Program-made: the position numbers and the translations under genes
Shown: positions 25,901 to 38,700 of the stretch, one piece after another
Numbering within the stretch: the first letter of the stretch is position 1
Layout: every line of letters begins with the position of its first letter
Notes under the pieces: model-generated
What the model was told of the DNA's origin: nothing
The model's input: only the letters and a program-made list of their open reading frames with translations
Databases searched by the model: none
NCBI RefSeq assembly: GCF_020740795.1
Contig: NC_067312.1
Coordinates: forward strand, 64,004,905-64,068,904
Direction of reading: 5' to 3'
Length of the DNA: 64,000 nucleotides
Source: Apus apus
Lineage: Eukaryota > Chordata > Aves > Apodiformes > Apodidae

Positions 25901-28900
25901 GTGGGAGTGATCCTGGAGGAAAGAAAGTCAGGGAAAAGATCTCACTGGTGTCCCTGCTGTCCGTCTAGAAACATCTGCTCAGTGCCCACATCTGCTTTGT
26001 GAGTACAACATGCTTGTGGTGTGGAGCAGTGGGGAGGAGGGATATCACACCTGGTGCCAGGGTAAGCCAGGGAGAGGGATGAGGTGGTTTGATCTCAGGG
26101 ACTGTAGGTCCCACTGGCAAGAGTTTGGGCACTGCCAGTGCTGTGGCTGCTGCTCAGGAGGGCAGGGGATTAAAGCACATGTGTTCTCTTACCCCACAAA
26201 GGTGCAGGTGGCCAAAAGCTCTCTTGACTGAGAAACTCCAAAGGACACAACAGCTCAGGAGGAAATTCAAAACTTCTCAGGAAAAGGCTTTTCCCAGTGG
26301 GACCAGATGGAGTAGGTCTGTGCAGGTTGTGGTAAAGGAACCACAAAGCTTCTGTTCCTCTGAGCTGTGTGGAGAGACAATCCCCAGAAAGATCCCTTTA
26401 ATTGCCAAACTTACTTCTTTTCCACTCAGAAGTGAAAGTCTCCCCTTCCTTCCAAAGCAGGAAAGTCACCATATTTATCCTACTCTACTGCCCTATTTAT
26501 TTGTTTGCTACTGGTGAAGTGGAAAAAGCAACCCATGGGTTGTTTCTGAGAACTTCAGAGTTGAAAGATAAAAGGAAACCTGGAAAGTGATTATTTGGGA
26601 CTACACTGCATCATGGTATCTTAGAAATGTTTTGTCTAGCAAGCTGTGTTGCTGTAAGACTCCTGAATTAAATTGAATTAGTTAACCTGAATAAGACTGT
26701 GAAGGAATACGGCCTGTCAGGCTTTGTAAACTGTTGCTTTTCACAGGCTGTTTTAGGTAATTAGCTTTCTCTGCTCACTAATCCTTTCTGACTTTTAACT
26801 CTTTCTTTACTGAAGTGCAATAACACTTAACTTTATTATGGATCTTTGACCAATAATGCGATGTCCTCTCCTGGCAGCCCATGCTATCATAGTGCCTAAT
26901 AAATTTAGTTATATTTTCCCCTGGTGACTCTTGTAATGCTTTCTGGCAATCCAGGGACATCTAATATAGTGCTTCCTTGAAGGTACTATGGGCTTTTTTT
27001 TTTTTTTTCATGGTATTAGTGGTTTTCATCAGTTTGCAAGAATCTGTTTCAATTTCCTTGCTAGTTTCTGCAATGTCAGTCAGATGATTATTAGCTTCAG
27101 CACAGATTCATCTTTAATTGATGGCTTTACACTTTTTCCCCCAGGCACTTACTGATTTTTTTATTATTTATTTTTTTCTTCTGTCTTCTCTCAACACCTT
27201 GGTCTGTCAGACTTTGTTATCTACCCTGGAGAATGTCACTTTCTGACTGTCATCATGAAATCACCATCCAGGTGCAGAATCCACCAAGGGGAGCAGAGCA
27301 AGTTGCAGGGGCCAGTGAAGTGGGAAGTTATGGCATAGGTATACTATGTCATGGACAAAGGGAACTGTCAGACCCCCTGAAGTAGGGACACTCACTGCAC
27401 ACTGGCCATGGCACTGACTCTGTGGTGGGTAGTCAGGGCAGCTGCATCAGCTTCTCATTCTACAGACACCTGAGGGCATGTTTCAGGGTGGCACGAGTGA
27501 TGCCAAGACACTGCAAATATTGTTGCTAGCTGGTACTTCTTTTAATAAACTTAATTCATAGCTTTTGGGCTCAAACTAGTACAATTGTGGTATTTGGAGC
27601 AGGGGGGCAGTGGTGCAGCCAGGATCACCCAGGGCAGGGTCAGCTGGGGGAGGCTGCTGAGGCATGACTCAACTCAAGCATGACATTTATAATATCTACT
27701 ATGTTCCCCGTAATTCTCCATTTTAGGGCTTAAGAAAGTGCTTCTTTGGCCTTGATATACTACTATATGTTTTGGTGTTAGAATTGGTGGATATGTTGCA
27801 ACACCAGTTTCTTTACAGCCTCTTACAAACCATGATGTAAGATCTTCATGACTTTATTGCAAATGGAAACACACAGAATGACCCTGCCATACGTAAAATG
27901 TTTTTTCTCCAGGAGGTGAATGCAAAGGGATGACTAAGACCCCATTTTGATGCCTTATGATCAAGACAGTGCAAATAAATTGCACCTTCTTTACTTTCAT
28001 ATATGCACACTGTTACTTAGATGTATATAGATGGAGTCTTCATGAATACTGTGGCCTGATGTTGCTTCTTGGAGAAGCTGATTGAGTGCAGTGAAATGTA
28101 TGAGCAAAGCTGGATAATGTGCAGGCATGAGAAGACAAGGCATTTCATGATGTTACACAACTTGTATTTTCATCTTTATTCTGGTTACTTGAGCTACGGA
28201 AGAATGGCTACAGTAAAGAAAATTTTAGTAATTTTAAAATACTTTTCATGAATGCTTGTGCTATTTTTCCCTATCCAGTTTTCCATTCCGTTTTCTCCTT
28301 TGTGGCAGGGGTTTGGGAGGTGGCCATGGAGCGGACAAACACTATAATGCAGACCCCAAAGCAATGGAGAAGGAGCCAGAGCCACAGGGCAGCCTTGGGG
28401 AAGCAGAACACGTGCTGTGCATCGTTTTTCTGCCACGTGCTGGGTTTGGGCCTTTAATTTATTTAATATTTTCTTGAAACTCAAGATTCAACATCATTAT
28501 CGGTAAGATTCTGTAACTGTCCTATTTTAACTGGCCTAAAAATATGTGTGGTTTAGTATCCAATAAATTACCCACCTCCTTGAGAATGTTTCTGCACTGA
28601 CATGAACTGAGTCCAGCACCGCTGAGAACCAAGAAAGAGGGGCAAAGGGAAAGAGTGTCTGTACTTAGACCCCTCAGGGCACTTTCCTTATGCTTGCTGG
28701 AGGCAGCATCCTGTACTACAGGAATGCAGCATCCCAATGTTTTAAAGTCTAGAGCGTTTCAGAGATCTAATTCCTGTCAGTATGGACTAAACCGAGTGAA
28801 ATTTTAAATTAATTCATTAAAATGAATTAAATTTGTGAATTAAACTGTATTCCCAACGTATTTTCATATTGGAATTCGTCCAAACCTAGAACATTTTCAC

Positions 28901-29180
28901 CCCATCTGAGAGCATTTTTGCTCTCTGCAGTTTGAGTTCCTCACACGAAATCTGAATGTTTTCCTGTTTCATTTTTCATTGAATCCATTATTTAGCGAAG
29001 ATCCTCTCCGGAAACTGAAAATACAAAGTGTGTGATGACAAAAACAAAACAAAACAAAACAAAACAAACCACTGCCAGACAGAATCACAAATTCAGGTGT
29101 GTTTCCTTTGAAGACCCTGATTTTCTTTCCGTTACAGACGAAGGCTTTAAAAATGAAAATACTTCTCTGGAACAAAACAG
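16943..29180. other. Gene-poor intergenic DNA, about 12 kb
   Basis: No open frame here carries a domain I recognise, and no chain of splice-compatible exons is apparent. It contains short (CA)n runs (about 21837 and 23344), an ATTT run near 20049-20070, a TAA/AAC run near 25070-25100, (AAAAC)n at about 25441-25465 and 29037-29067, and a GC-richer patch at 25240-26230. Distal regulatory DNA or a non-coding RNA cannot be excluded. Confidence 0.6.
27240..27650 (+). other. LTR-like segment, unclassified
   Basis: A GC-richer stretch leads into CTTTTAATAAACTTAATTC (AATAAA at about 27543), followed by CTCAAACTAGTACAATTGTGG and then a G-rich run. That order resembles the R/U5 part of a vertebrate LTR. 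No TG...CA borders, target-site duplication or internal viral genes were found, so this is only a suggestion. Confidence 0.25.
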
Positions 29181-29790
29181 CGTTTGCGACAGCGTTTGAG
29201 CGACTCGAGTGGGAGGAATCCCATCACGCCCGCCGCGCTCCGGGCTGAAGGGGCCGGGCGGCTCCGCGCCCCGCCTCGGGCCGCCCCGGGGCGGGCGGAG
29301 CGCTGCGGGGCCATGTCGGCTCCGTGGGCCTTGGCGGCGGGTCCCGGCGCGGCCGCGGAGCCTGAGGCGGTGCGGGGCCGGCGCCTGGAGCAGGAGCTGG
29401 GCAGCAGCAGCCAGCAGACGTCGCACCGGCTGCTGGCCTACAGCGACGCGCTGCTCTCCATCATCGCCACCGTGATGGTGAGCTCCCGGCACGGCCCCGC
29501 CGCGGAACCGGGGCCGGCCGCTGCGGGGCTGGGGCTGGGGCTGAGGTCGCGGGGCTGGGGCTGAGGTCGCGGGGCTTGCCGTGGGGCGGTGTGAGGGGAA
29601 GGAAGCCCCGGGCAGCCGCGGCCCGTCGTGGGCGCTGCCCATGCGCTGGTCTGCCCGGCGCGGGGCTCCAGCCGCCGCCTCCCCGCACCCGCAGCGGCCC
29701 CGTCGGATGGCGCGGCCCCGCAGCCGTGAGCTGGCGGGCGCGGTGCTGGCAGCGGCCTCGTCCCGCTGCCCACCAGGAAGGTTCTTGAAA
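29180..29790 (+). promoter_or_regulatory. CpG-island promoter region of TMEM175
   Basis: Abrupt CpG-dense sequence surrounds exon 1 of TMEM175, with GC boxes (CCCCGGGGCGGGCGG) about 20-40 bases upstream of the start codon at 29313. No TATA box is evident, and I saw no palindromic CLEAR site (GTCACGTGAC), although this is a lysosomal gene. Edges were judged by eye. Confidence 0.75.
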
Positions 29791-32700
29791 CAAAAATTTC
29801 GGAGCTTCCAAACCCCCTTGCTTTCTAACACTCCCCACAGCAGTGGGAGGCTGGGTGCGGCTGGGTAAGGATTCCGGGATCAGTACCCAATAACAACAAA
29901 CAAGCTGTTATTGAGCAGGCATTCTTTAGTGCAGCGCTGGGGGTTCTCCATGAGTGCTCCAACGAGTTAGTGAAACACCCCGACTAATATACAACAAGAA
30001 CACGCATACTCAGTTTTATGTCATTGAGTTCCCAGAATTCTTGTACACAGTCATTTCATTTTCTGAAATTGGCTGTCTTCGATGGTCTCCTGGAGGGGGT
30101 CTTTGTTGATTCTAGTCCTTTGTCCTGTCTCCCATCCTGGTCCTGTCTCCAGTCTCCCGCTGGTAGGTTGCCCAGGTGGGTCAGAATCCACATAACTTGT
30201 CTGTAGGTACCACAGGGTCTTAGAAGCCTTGATGTTATCACAACCTACAGGATGCTTGGCATAGTTGACTGATAGTTTCACAAAGCGCATTGTTTTAAAA
30301 GCAACCCTTAGTATAGCAAATTCATTATTTTAGTAAACTTTTACTAGGCCATATTTCTGTTGAATTTACCAATGAATATCCTATGGTGTCTCGTTCTGCT
30401 TTCCGGAACCGGTGCGCGGAGCGGCTGCCTGAGCCGGCAGCGGCTGCGGCCGCCAGGGTTGTTTCAGCTTGTCATCGAGCTCTCGGTACTGAAAAGAGTG
30501 CCGTGCACTAATAAGATGCTGTCATTGCAGATTCTGCCCGTGGCTCACACGAAAATACATCCTGATCAGGTACCCTGTGTCTTGTGATGTATTGTTTCTT
30601 GTGCTCTTGCTCAGACATGCAACAGACTCCTGTAACATCCCCGCTCATTTCACCTTCCAGACTATCCAAAAGCCCAAACCATTAAGTAACATTAAAACCA
30701 ACATAAATTTCTCTGAGGGGGAGAAGCTGTTGAGCTTGGAAAAAATTCAAGGCTGAAGATCTGTGTAATCTGCAGAGGCTTCTGTGGTAATACTTGAAAG
30801 ATGCTGTTAAGCTTGGGGACAGGTTGCCCAGGGAAGTTGTGGGTGGCCCATTCCCAGCAGTGTCAAAGGCCAGGTTGGATGGGACTTAGAACAACCTGGT
30901 CTAGTGGGAGGTCTCCCTGCCCATGCAGGAGAGGTTGGAACTAGATTATCTTGAACGTCCCTTCCAACTCAAACCATTCTATGATTAGTCTATTCAAGCA
31001 GTTGTTGTGGCTTATGCAAAACCTGCTGTGGTTAAAACCTTCCCTTCCTCATTGTTAACAATCATCCTGTGAGAACCTGTGTGATGCTTCTGCTCTAGAA
31101 GGCTGCACTAAGAAAATAAAAGGGACATTTTGTGGTCAGCCCTCTTCTGAAATGTATTATCACAGAAACAGTGCTAAGAAAGTGCATAATGGAATCATGA
31201 GGTGAAGAGAGCATGGGGAAAGTCCTTTACTGGTTGGAGGTGCATTGGCATATCTTGTGCCACTAACCACACATCTCAGCACACTTATTGGTGTCTAATA
31301 AACCTGTTTCACTGTGTGGTAGTAAAAAGGTTGTTGGAAGAGAATTGCATTATTAGCAGAAATTTAAAAATAATGTTGCATGCCTGCATGACCTTCCTTA
31401 TTTGCAGGTGCTAATGATTTCACAATGTAACATTTAACTTCCCTTTCTCTGTCTCTGGATGCTACTTTCTGTTTCAGAAACTAGGTGAAAGTGTTCAGCA
31501 ACTTCTCCTAGCAAAAATTGCAGTCTACTTGATGACCTTCTTAATAGTCACAGTGGCATGGGCAGCTCACGTAAGGTAGGAACACAGTGTATAGCTCCAA
31601 AGTTAAAGACAAACTATTGTTTAAAAGAAAAGAACAGGAGATTACCAGTGTCTGATACATTTCTGTCTTGCTGATGCATTTCTGAATTGTCTTTTGTTTG
31701 ATAATATATAAAAAATTACTTGTGAAGAAAGGCTAAGTGGTGGATGACTGTACTCTGACACCACTGATACAGTAATACAGAGAAAAACAAGCATTATGTA
31801 TCTATTAAATGAGAGTTACTCTTCATTTTACTTCATATTCTAGATGGAATTAAAATTTTTGATGGAATTAGGCTGAAAAAGTGGGACTTTGTAACTGGTG
31901 TGCATTTTTGTAGCAGTGTCATAAAACTTATTTTGTGAGCTGGCTTGTTAGTGATTTCTTGCTTTGCCTTTGACAGGTTGTTCCAAGTGGTAGTGCTTAT
32001 AGATGATGTCCTGGCTCTTCTAAACCTGGTGAGTCTTGTCAGATACACAGAATGTTTAACTAGCATTGGTCACTTTTTAAAGTCTGTATCTGCATATCCA
32101 AAAGTTTCTAATTTAAGTAGCATAACTCTGCCAAGTTTCCAAGCCAGGAAGATACAAAAAGCTCAAATTCCTTCTTGCCAGAGTGGCTGATTGATAACTA
32201 ACTTGCTTTTAGTCTGCATGTGTTTACGGTAAGCCAGAAGAAGGTCTGCAGCAAGTTAGTCTGAAATTCATCTGAGGGAACCAAAGAGGTGTCTGTGACA
32301 AAAGCTTTTGACTTTCTTCATCTGTGTCCAGCTGATGTGCCTGTCCACCAGACTTAAGAAAATGCAATGCTATGTCTTTTGTGGCAAAAAAAATAAATAT
32401 GGGAGATTTGAATTACAGTTACGTTTTCAGTTCACGTTGCTCAGAAGCTTATTTGAAATAGAGCATTATATGCTCTTTCAGAAATATGATCTCTGAGAGA
32501 CCAATCTCTGAATCAGTGTTTTGAATTTTACACTTGCCTCCATCTTAATGCTTAAAAATTCTTCATCTATTTGAGTATGTTTTTCAACAAGCCACTCTGT
32601 AATATCTTTGTTACTAGTAGTTTTAATGGAATTCTTCCATGGTGAACATATTCTTGCTTTCAGGTAGAGCTTAGCTTAAGGTGTGTAATTCTTATCTAGT

Positions 32701-35700
32701 GTACCTTTCAAAGCAATCCATGTATTTGTGCTTGATGTGTTGGGTTTTTTTTTAATTTGGTTTTTATATATATGAAGTCTTTCTGATCAGAGATTAATGG
32801 TTTTGAGAAATCATCTCTTTAGGAGGTGCAGGACTTTTGTCATTGCTTCTTCTGAAAGGTCTGTTAAGAACCATGGCAAAACTTTTACCTGTGGTATTGG
32901 TAAAAGACTGCAGTATTTTTCTGAAATAAGTCCATGCAGTTTGGAGAGCAAACATGGAAGATGTGTGCAGAACTACTCATTTGTTACAGTCAAAGCCCAG
33001 CAACTTCAGAAATGTTGCTTTTTTCATGACACTGCATAACCATTTGATCTGTTTGTGTTGCATTCTCTGGATACATCTTTAACAAGGAAAACACTTGCTT
33101 TGTGTTTTACCTACTGTTTCAGTAGGCTTTTTTCTTTTTTAGGCTTGTATGATGATCATAACTTTCTTGCCGTACACAGTAAGTCCTTCTATAAAATTTT
33201 ACGTATGTTTAAATTACAGTTTTTTTCATTTATTTATTTGTAAACACTTTACCAAAATATTCAGAAGCTTGGGAAAGTGTTATCATAGTATAAACTCTGA
33301 ATTTATTGTAATAGTTAAGCCTTGCTTTTTTAAAATTTATGAGGACTTGATATAACCTTCAATTACTACATGTTATAGACCTGGCAGAAAATGGGTATTC
33401 TCAAAGAAAAATTATATGAATGGAAAGTCATAGTTTCCCATTATTTCTTTTTAAAAAGCAGCTGTATTGAAAAATGTCCAAGTTGCCTGAAGAAAATTTG
33501 CATCCTGTAAGGGAACTAAATCTGTGTTTCAAAGTCCTCTTTACAGGACACAATATTTTCCACTTGTAATCTAGACAGAGCTTTTGGTCTCTTTCTTTAC
33601 TTATTCAGCAAGGTTTATTCTGGCAGCTAATCATTCATTTTTTAAATCTGAAAATTTAATGTTCTTTGCAGTTCCTGGTCAGATAACCTTTAGACCTAGC
33701 AAAACTTTTTGCAGCTGAACACCATATTAGCAGAATGAAACGGTTGCTTAAAATGCTTCTTGATTTTTATTGCATGTGTAGAACAGATTTGTAAGACAGG
33801 CAGCGGTTTCTCTGTGGATATATATCTGTGTTATGCATTAGTCTTAAAAGAACAAGGCTGTGGTCAGTGAGACAGTCATTATCAGGAAGACCACATATTT
33901 TTTCACGTTGCCTGGAGGCTGAAATAATTTTTGGAAAGTTGTCAATTATACCCTAATACTAATCCCTGCTTTAGTGTTTTTTTTCTTCTTATGAAGCTGC
34001 AGAAACTAATAGAACAGGGAGCCGTGGAGGTAGAGAAATCAAAAGATTCAAAAGGTATCTTAATATCAAGAATTGTCACATCTCTGAACATCTTGTCTGC
34101 TGGAAATTCTGTTGAATGTTATCCTCAGCTACAAGCCAGTTTGTAGGTACTAAGGAGACATAGCATCAGGTTTTGTGGTACCAACATAGGAGCAAAGCCA
34201 TCTGTCCAGGTGCCTTTGGTTGGGATGTCTGCATTTAATTGTGGCTAGAAATTGCATTTAGTAGAATTATATTGATATGCAAAGTATTAATTAGGTTTTG
34301 TGATTTTCAGTATTGAATTAAGAGTCCTTCTGCTACTCTATTGTTATTCCTTCATTGCTTTGTAATTAAATATTTGATCTAGTTGCATTTTTTTCTAGTT
34401 TTCCTTAATGGCCTCCTATCCAGAGGTGCCTTTTGGCATTTTCCTGTTCAGTGTCTGTGCTGTTGTCATTGGCCTTATACAGGTATTGGAACTATCTGTT
34501 TACATGTTCACTTTTAAATAGATTTTCTTGGGTAGGACTAAAATTCTGTTTCTTAACTATGGGTTTAAATTGTTGTGAGGCTTTTTTGTTTGTATAGCAT
34601 TCTTTTCAAAGTCATGCCTGTTGTGGTAATACAGTACCTGTATGTTAGATGACTGTGTTGCTGCTGTCACATGAAGCTGATTTATGCAACCAGATCAGCT
34701 GATCTCAAAGTCTACAGAATAGTAATTCCTTTTCCACTCTTTAAAAATGCCCTGGGGAAATACCAATTGACTTTCCTGCTGAGGTTCTTACTGAGAAATG
34801 CAGTGATGTCTTAAGTGAACTTGGGCTTTCAGCCTCAGTCCAGTGGCACTCCTTTTCCCCTGGTGCAGTGCCTTGTCACTGTCATATTGTAGAGGTCTTC
34901 ATTCCTCTTTGTGCAAGATCCATGGTTATGACAAGAGGAGACTTGACATGTGATACATTGGGAAATCTCAGAGCTTCTAAGACCAGCCCTCCATGTGCAA
35001 GTGAGGAGTAAGGCTGAAGGTGTTTTGGAATTTGTTGATTTATAGTTTAACAATTCTGTATTTGAAATGCTGCATACGCTTCTGTGTAATAACTTCAGTA
35101 ATGCTCTTCTCTTTGCAGGCTGTGATAGTAGTGTACGGATTCTACCACCCACACTTACTAAATGAACAGATTCAGGAGTCTGCAAATCCAGATTTCTATA
35201 AACGCCATATCTTAAAGATTATCCTTCGAGGACCAGGTTTATGCTTTTTAGCAGCCATCTTTTCTTTTTTCTTTATTCCTTTGGTAAGTTCTTCCAGTTA
35301 ACGGAAAACTTTGATGCAGCAGTTTCTATTGGTTGTATTTACTTCTGTATATTAAAATAAAAATGCCCATATCAATTACACAGACTTTCTCTGTTGCCAG
35401 TTCTGTGATGGTGTAATCATGGCTGCTGTTTTGCACTGGAGGTGTTCAGTTCAGATACCAATTGACAATTTGCTCCATGACTTTGGATAGCTTTGAAAGA
35501 ATATTCTGCTACAACATTTGCTTTACTTGCTCTGCCTGATTTTTCTTTAATGCTTATCTTGCTTAGAAGCAGGTCTTCTAAATTGTATTTTTGCGTCTTG
35601 CTCATCATAACTAGGTAAGATAATGGGAAAGGTTACATGAAATAAACAACACCTTGCACTAACTAAAGACAAGTGAATATAATTGCTGCAGTAACTCAGG

Positions 35701-38700
35701 GTGTAAGACCAAATAGAAAAAGCAGAGCAGTTAGCCAACCTGCATTTCAAAACATGTTTTTGGCTAAGGCCTGCTCTTACACAGCATTTTTGTCTGCCGT
35801 CTTTATTGAACGGCAGTGAGTTGCTCCTACTTATTAATTTTTACCTTTCTCAGAACCCCTACTTGCAACTGAAGTCTAGTTTTTTGGATGTATCCTCAGC
35901 TTCCTTTCTGCTGTCTTGTTCTTTAGGAAAAAAATGGATTTAAGTGAATTTTGAGAGAGAGACCATGAGAATTAGCAGTTTTTAAATAATCCCCAAATTT
36001 GGGAAGAATCAGGTTGCTGTTGATAAAAGGGACAGTTATACTTAGACCTTTCCATGTTTGGACTCATAACTGGAAATATGTTTGCTCTTACACTCTTACT
36101 TCCCTCTTCTCCCTTGCCTTGTTCAGTAGTGTATTTTCTTTTAATATTAATAACAGTGACATTATTCTCCAAGTTACTTTTGTGCTTAGACCTGTGCAAA
36201 GCCTGTGAACAGCTTATGACCTGCTGAGTTGTCTTTGGGACACAAGTAGGAGATCCATAGAATATATTAAGTCCCCTTATGTCTCAAGGGACATGTAAGG
36301 ATCATTTGGGATAGCTCTCCAGCTTCCAAAGAAGTCACTACGGCAGAATTCTTTCTCTCCTTGTTTTAGCTTGCTTAATTATTGTTACTAAATTAACTAT
36401 CAAAAAGCAGCACATGCAATAAATATTCAGGAGGTGCATATGCAACTCAGGTCAGCTTTTCCCTTATCATAAAGTCAAGGTTTGTTTTCTCAATGTGATT
36501 ATACATAGAGATTGAGACTGATAGTTTCATATTAAACTTGGAACATAGTGTAGATTTTGATAACTGAATTCAAACTGTGTTCGTGTTCCTTTCCACAGTC
36601 TTACCTATTCCTTGGGCTTGTAATTGTTTTTCCACATCTCACTCGATTCATTACATGGTGTAAAACCAAGATTGCTGGTAAGTAACAATATTCATAAACA
36701 TATGTTCAAATTTGTTACTAGGTTGTCAACATGTTACTCAGACAGCCTGAAATGAAGTAATTGTAGTCCTACTTCCATCTTCCATTTTGAAACTTAAGTG
36801 ATTTGGGGGTTTATTGTCGTGCTTCCGAACAGTTTCTCTCTCACTAGTTGGTTTCCATTATTTTGTGACTAAATGTGTGTAAGGCACCACACTTTCAGAG
36901 ATGATTTCTGAGTGCAAAACATCTGGTTTGTCATGAATATGCTTGTGCATGCACACATACACGAGTACATAAATGCTGCCTGCAGGCTGTCTATCCTTTT
37001 TCCCTGTTAAAAAGGGAGAATATGGACTGAAGAATATAGGAAGCAAGCTCTGTGCCTGTGGCACTTTCTTCCCAGCAATACTGTAGGGCTCTGTATTTTC
37101 AAACCATCAAGCAGAGCACCTATAAATCAGACTTTGTCAGGGTAATTAACTGTTTACAGTTGTTACATCTCATTACTCTTAACTGCTGTGGTCTAAAGGT
37201 GTGCCTTCACAAACTAAAGTCAGCTTAAACCTGTGTTTCCTTACCTCGTGCTCCCTGTCTGTGGTCTTTCTGCCCCCTTGGCATCAGCACTGACAATTGC
37301 ACAACCACCAGCCAGAGCTGCTTCTAAGCTCTGCTGAGAAGGTGGTTGCCAGTGCCAGAATAAAGGGCAAGGTGGTACAGTGCAACCTGCTGAGCCAAAA
37401 CATGGGCCATCCTTCTTTGAGAGCAATATAAACTGACCACAGAAACACTGAACAGATAGTGTCTTTGGAATTGGCACTCCCCAACTGAGTAAGAAGAGTA
37501 GTACCTTTTTTTCTTCTGCTGCTGCTGTTCAGCCTAGTACAAGTCTGTCTGTGTAAGCTGCAAATGGGAGTGTACTTTTGTCTCCTCTGTATTTAAGCAA
37601 CAAGAGACAGCAAGGCAGAAATTCTCTGAAACAGCTAAAGCTAGACTTTCAGAGCCAGAGAATAAACACATACAAATATTGCCTGTGCCTGCTGTGAGGG
37701 GCAGGCTGTGGTTTGCAATCAGGTCATGTCTCTATATGTCTCATTCCCCCAAATGGCTATCATAAATTAGTGCTGTATTGACTGTGTTGTGATTGTTTGC
37801 TTTACATTCAGTTCCCTTCTTGCTTCCTCAGGAAACTGACAGGTTTTCCTTTGTACAGCCTGCACTCCTGAAGTGGTGCAACTTGGCCAGCTGGGCAGTT
37901 CAGCATCCAGTCTTTAGGAACGTGTTTCATATTTTCTGTAAAAGATCCAGGGTCCCAGTTTTTCATAAAAGACTGGATTTGTTTGAAAGCTGGCCATCTG
38001 GTGTCCTGGTGGAACCCTCCAGTGTTTCCTCCCATGCAGTGTAAGTTCTCCACACTGTCTTAGAGGACTTAGAGCTGCTGGGGCTTTCAGGCACAACATC
38101 TGATTTGTTTAGCTTAAATGTTTTGTTCAATTACAGTTTTGAGTCACTATTCACTTGGTGGAAATAGTCTGCCATACAGTTTAAAGAATGGCTTTTTTGT
38201 CCCTAAAGCACTTGTTGTCCTGGAAGCAACATGAATTTCAGGCAGAGCCAGAGCTGCTGAAAAAAAGTGGAATGACTCACCTGTGAAGATGAATGACACC
38301 CTTCTTTCTACAGAAAGATTTTGGAATGTGAGGGGAAAGAGAAAGAGAGGTCACAGTAGGTTTTTAACTGCCTTGTTTTATACTACCTGATTTTGTCTTT
38401 CATTATTAAACATTTAGATTTTTTCCAGGTCAGAGAGAGGAAGAGGAGGAACACCATCGCTTAGAAACCTTCAATTTTTACCTCAGTGAGCCTCTGAGTA
38501 AGGAACGAGTAGAGGCATTTAGTGATGGAGTCTATGCTATTGTAGCAACCCTGCTCATTTTGGATATATGGTAAGGCTTTCTGTTGCCTCTTATACTTTT
38601 TGTTGTTGAAGACAGTATTATTAACATTTGTCTGTATGTGATATTTGAGGAAATAAAATTAACCAAAAATTGACTTCTGAAACCTCCAGTTGTTACTTTA

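Noticed and set aside
29085-29831. 248-codon minus-strand frame opposite TMEM175 exon 1
   Set aside because: Antisense shadow of the CpG island; the real exon on the plus strand matches TMEM175 and has a proper donor.
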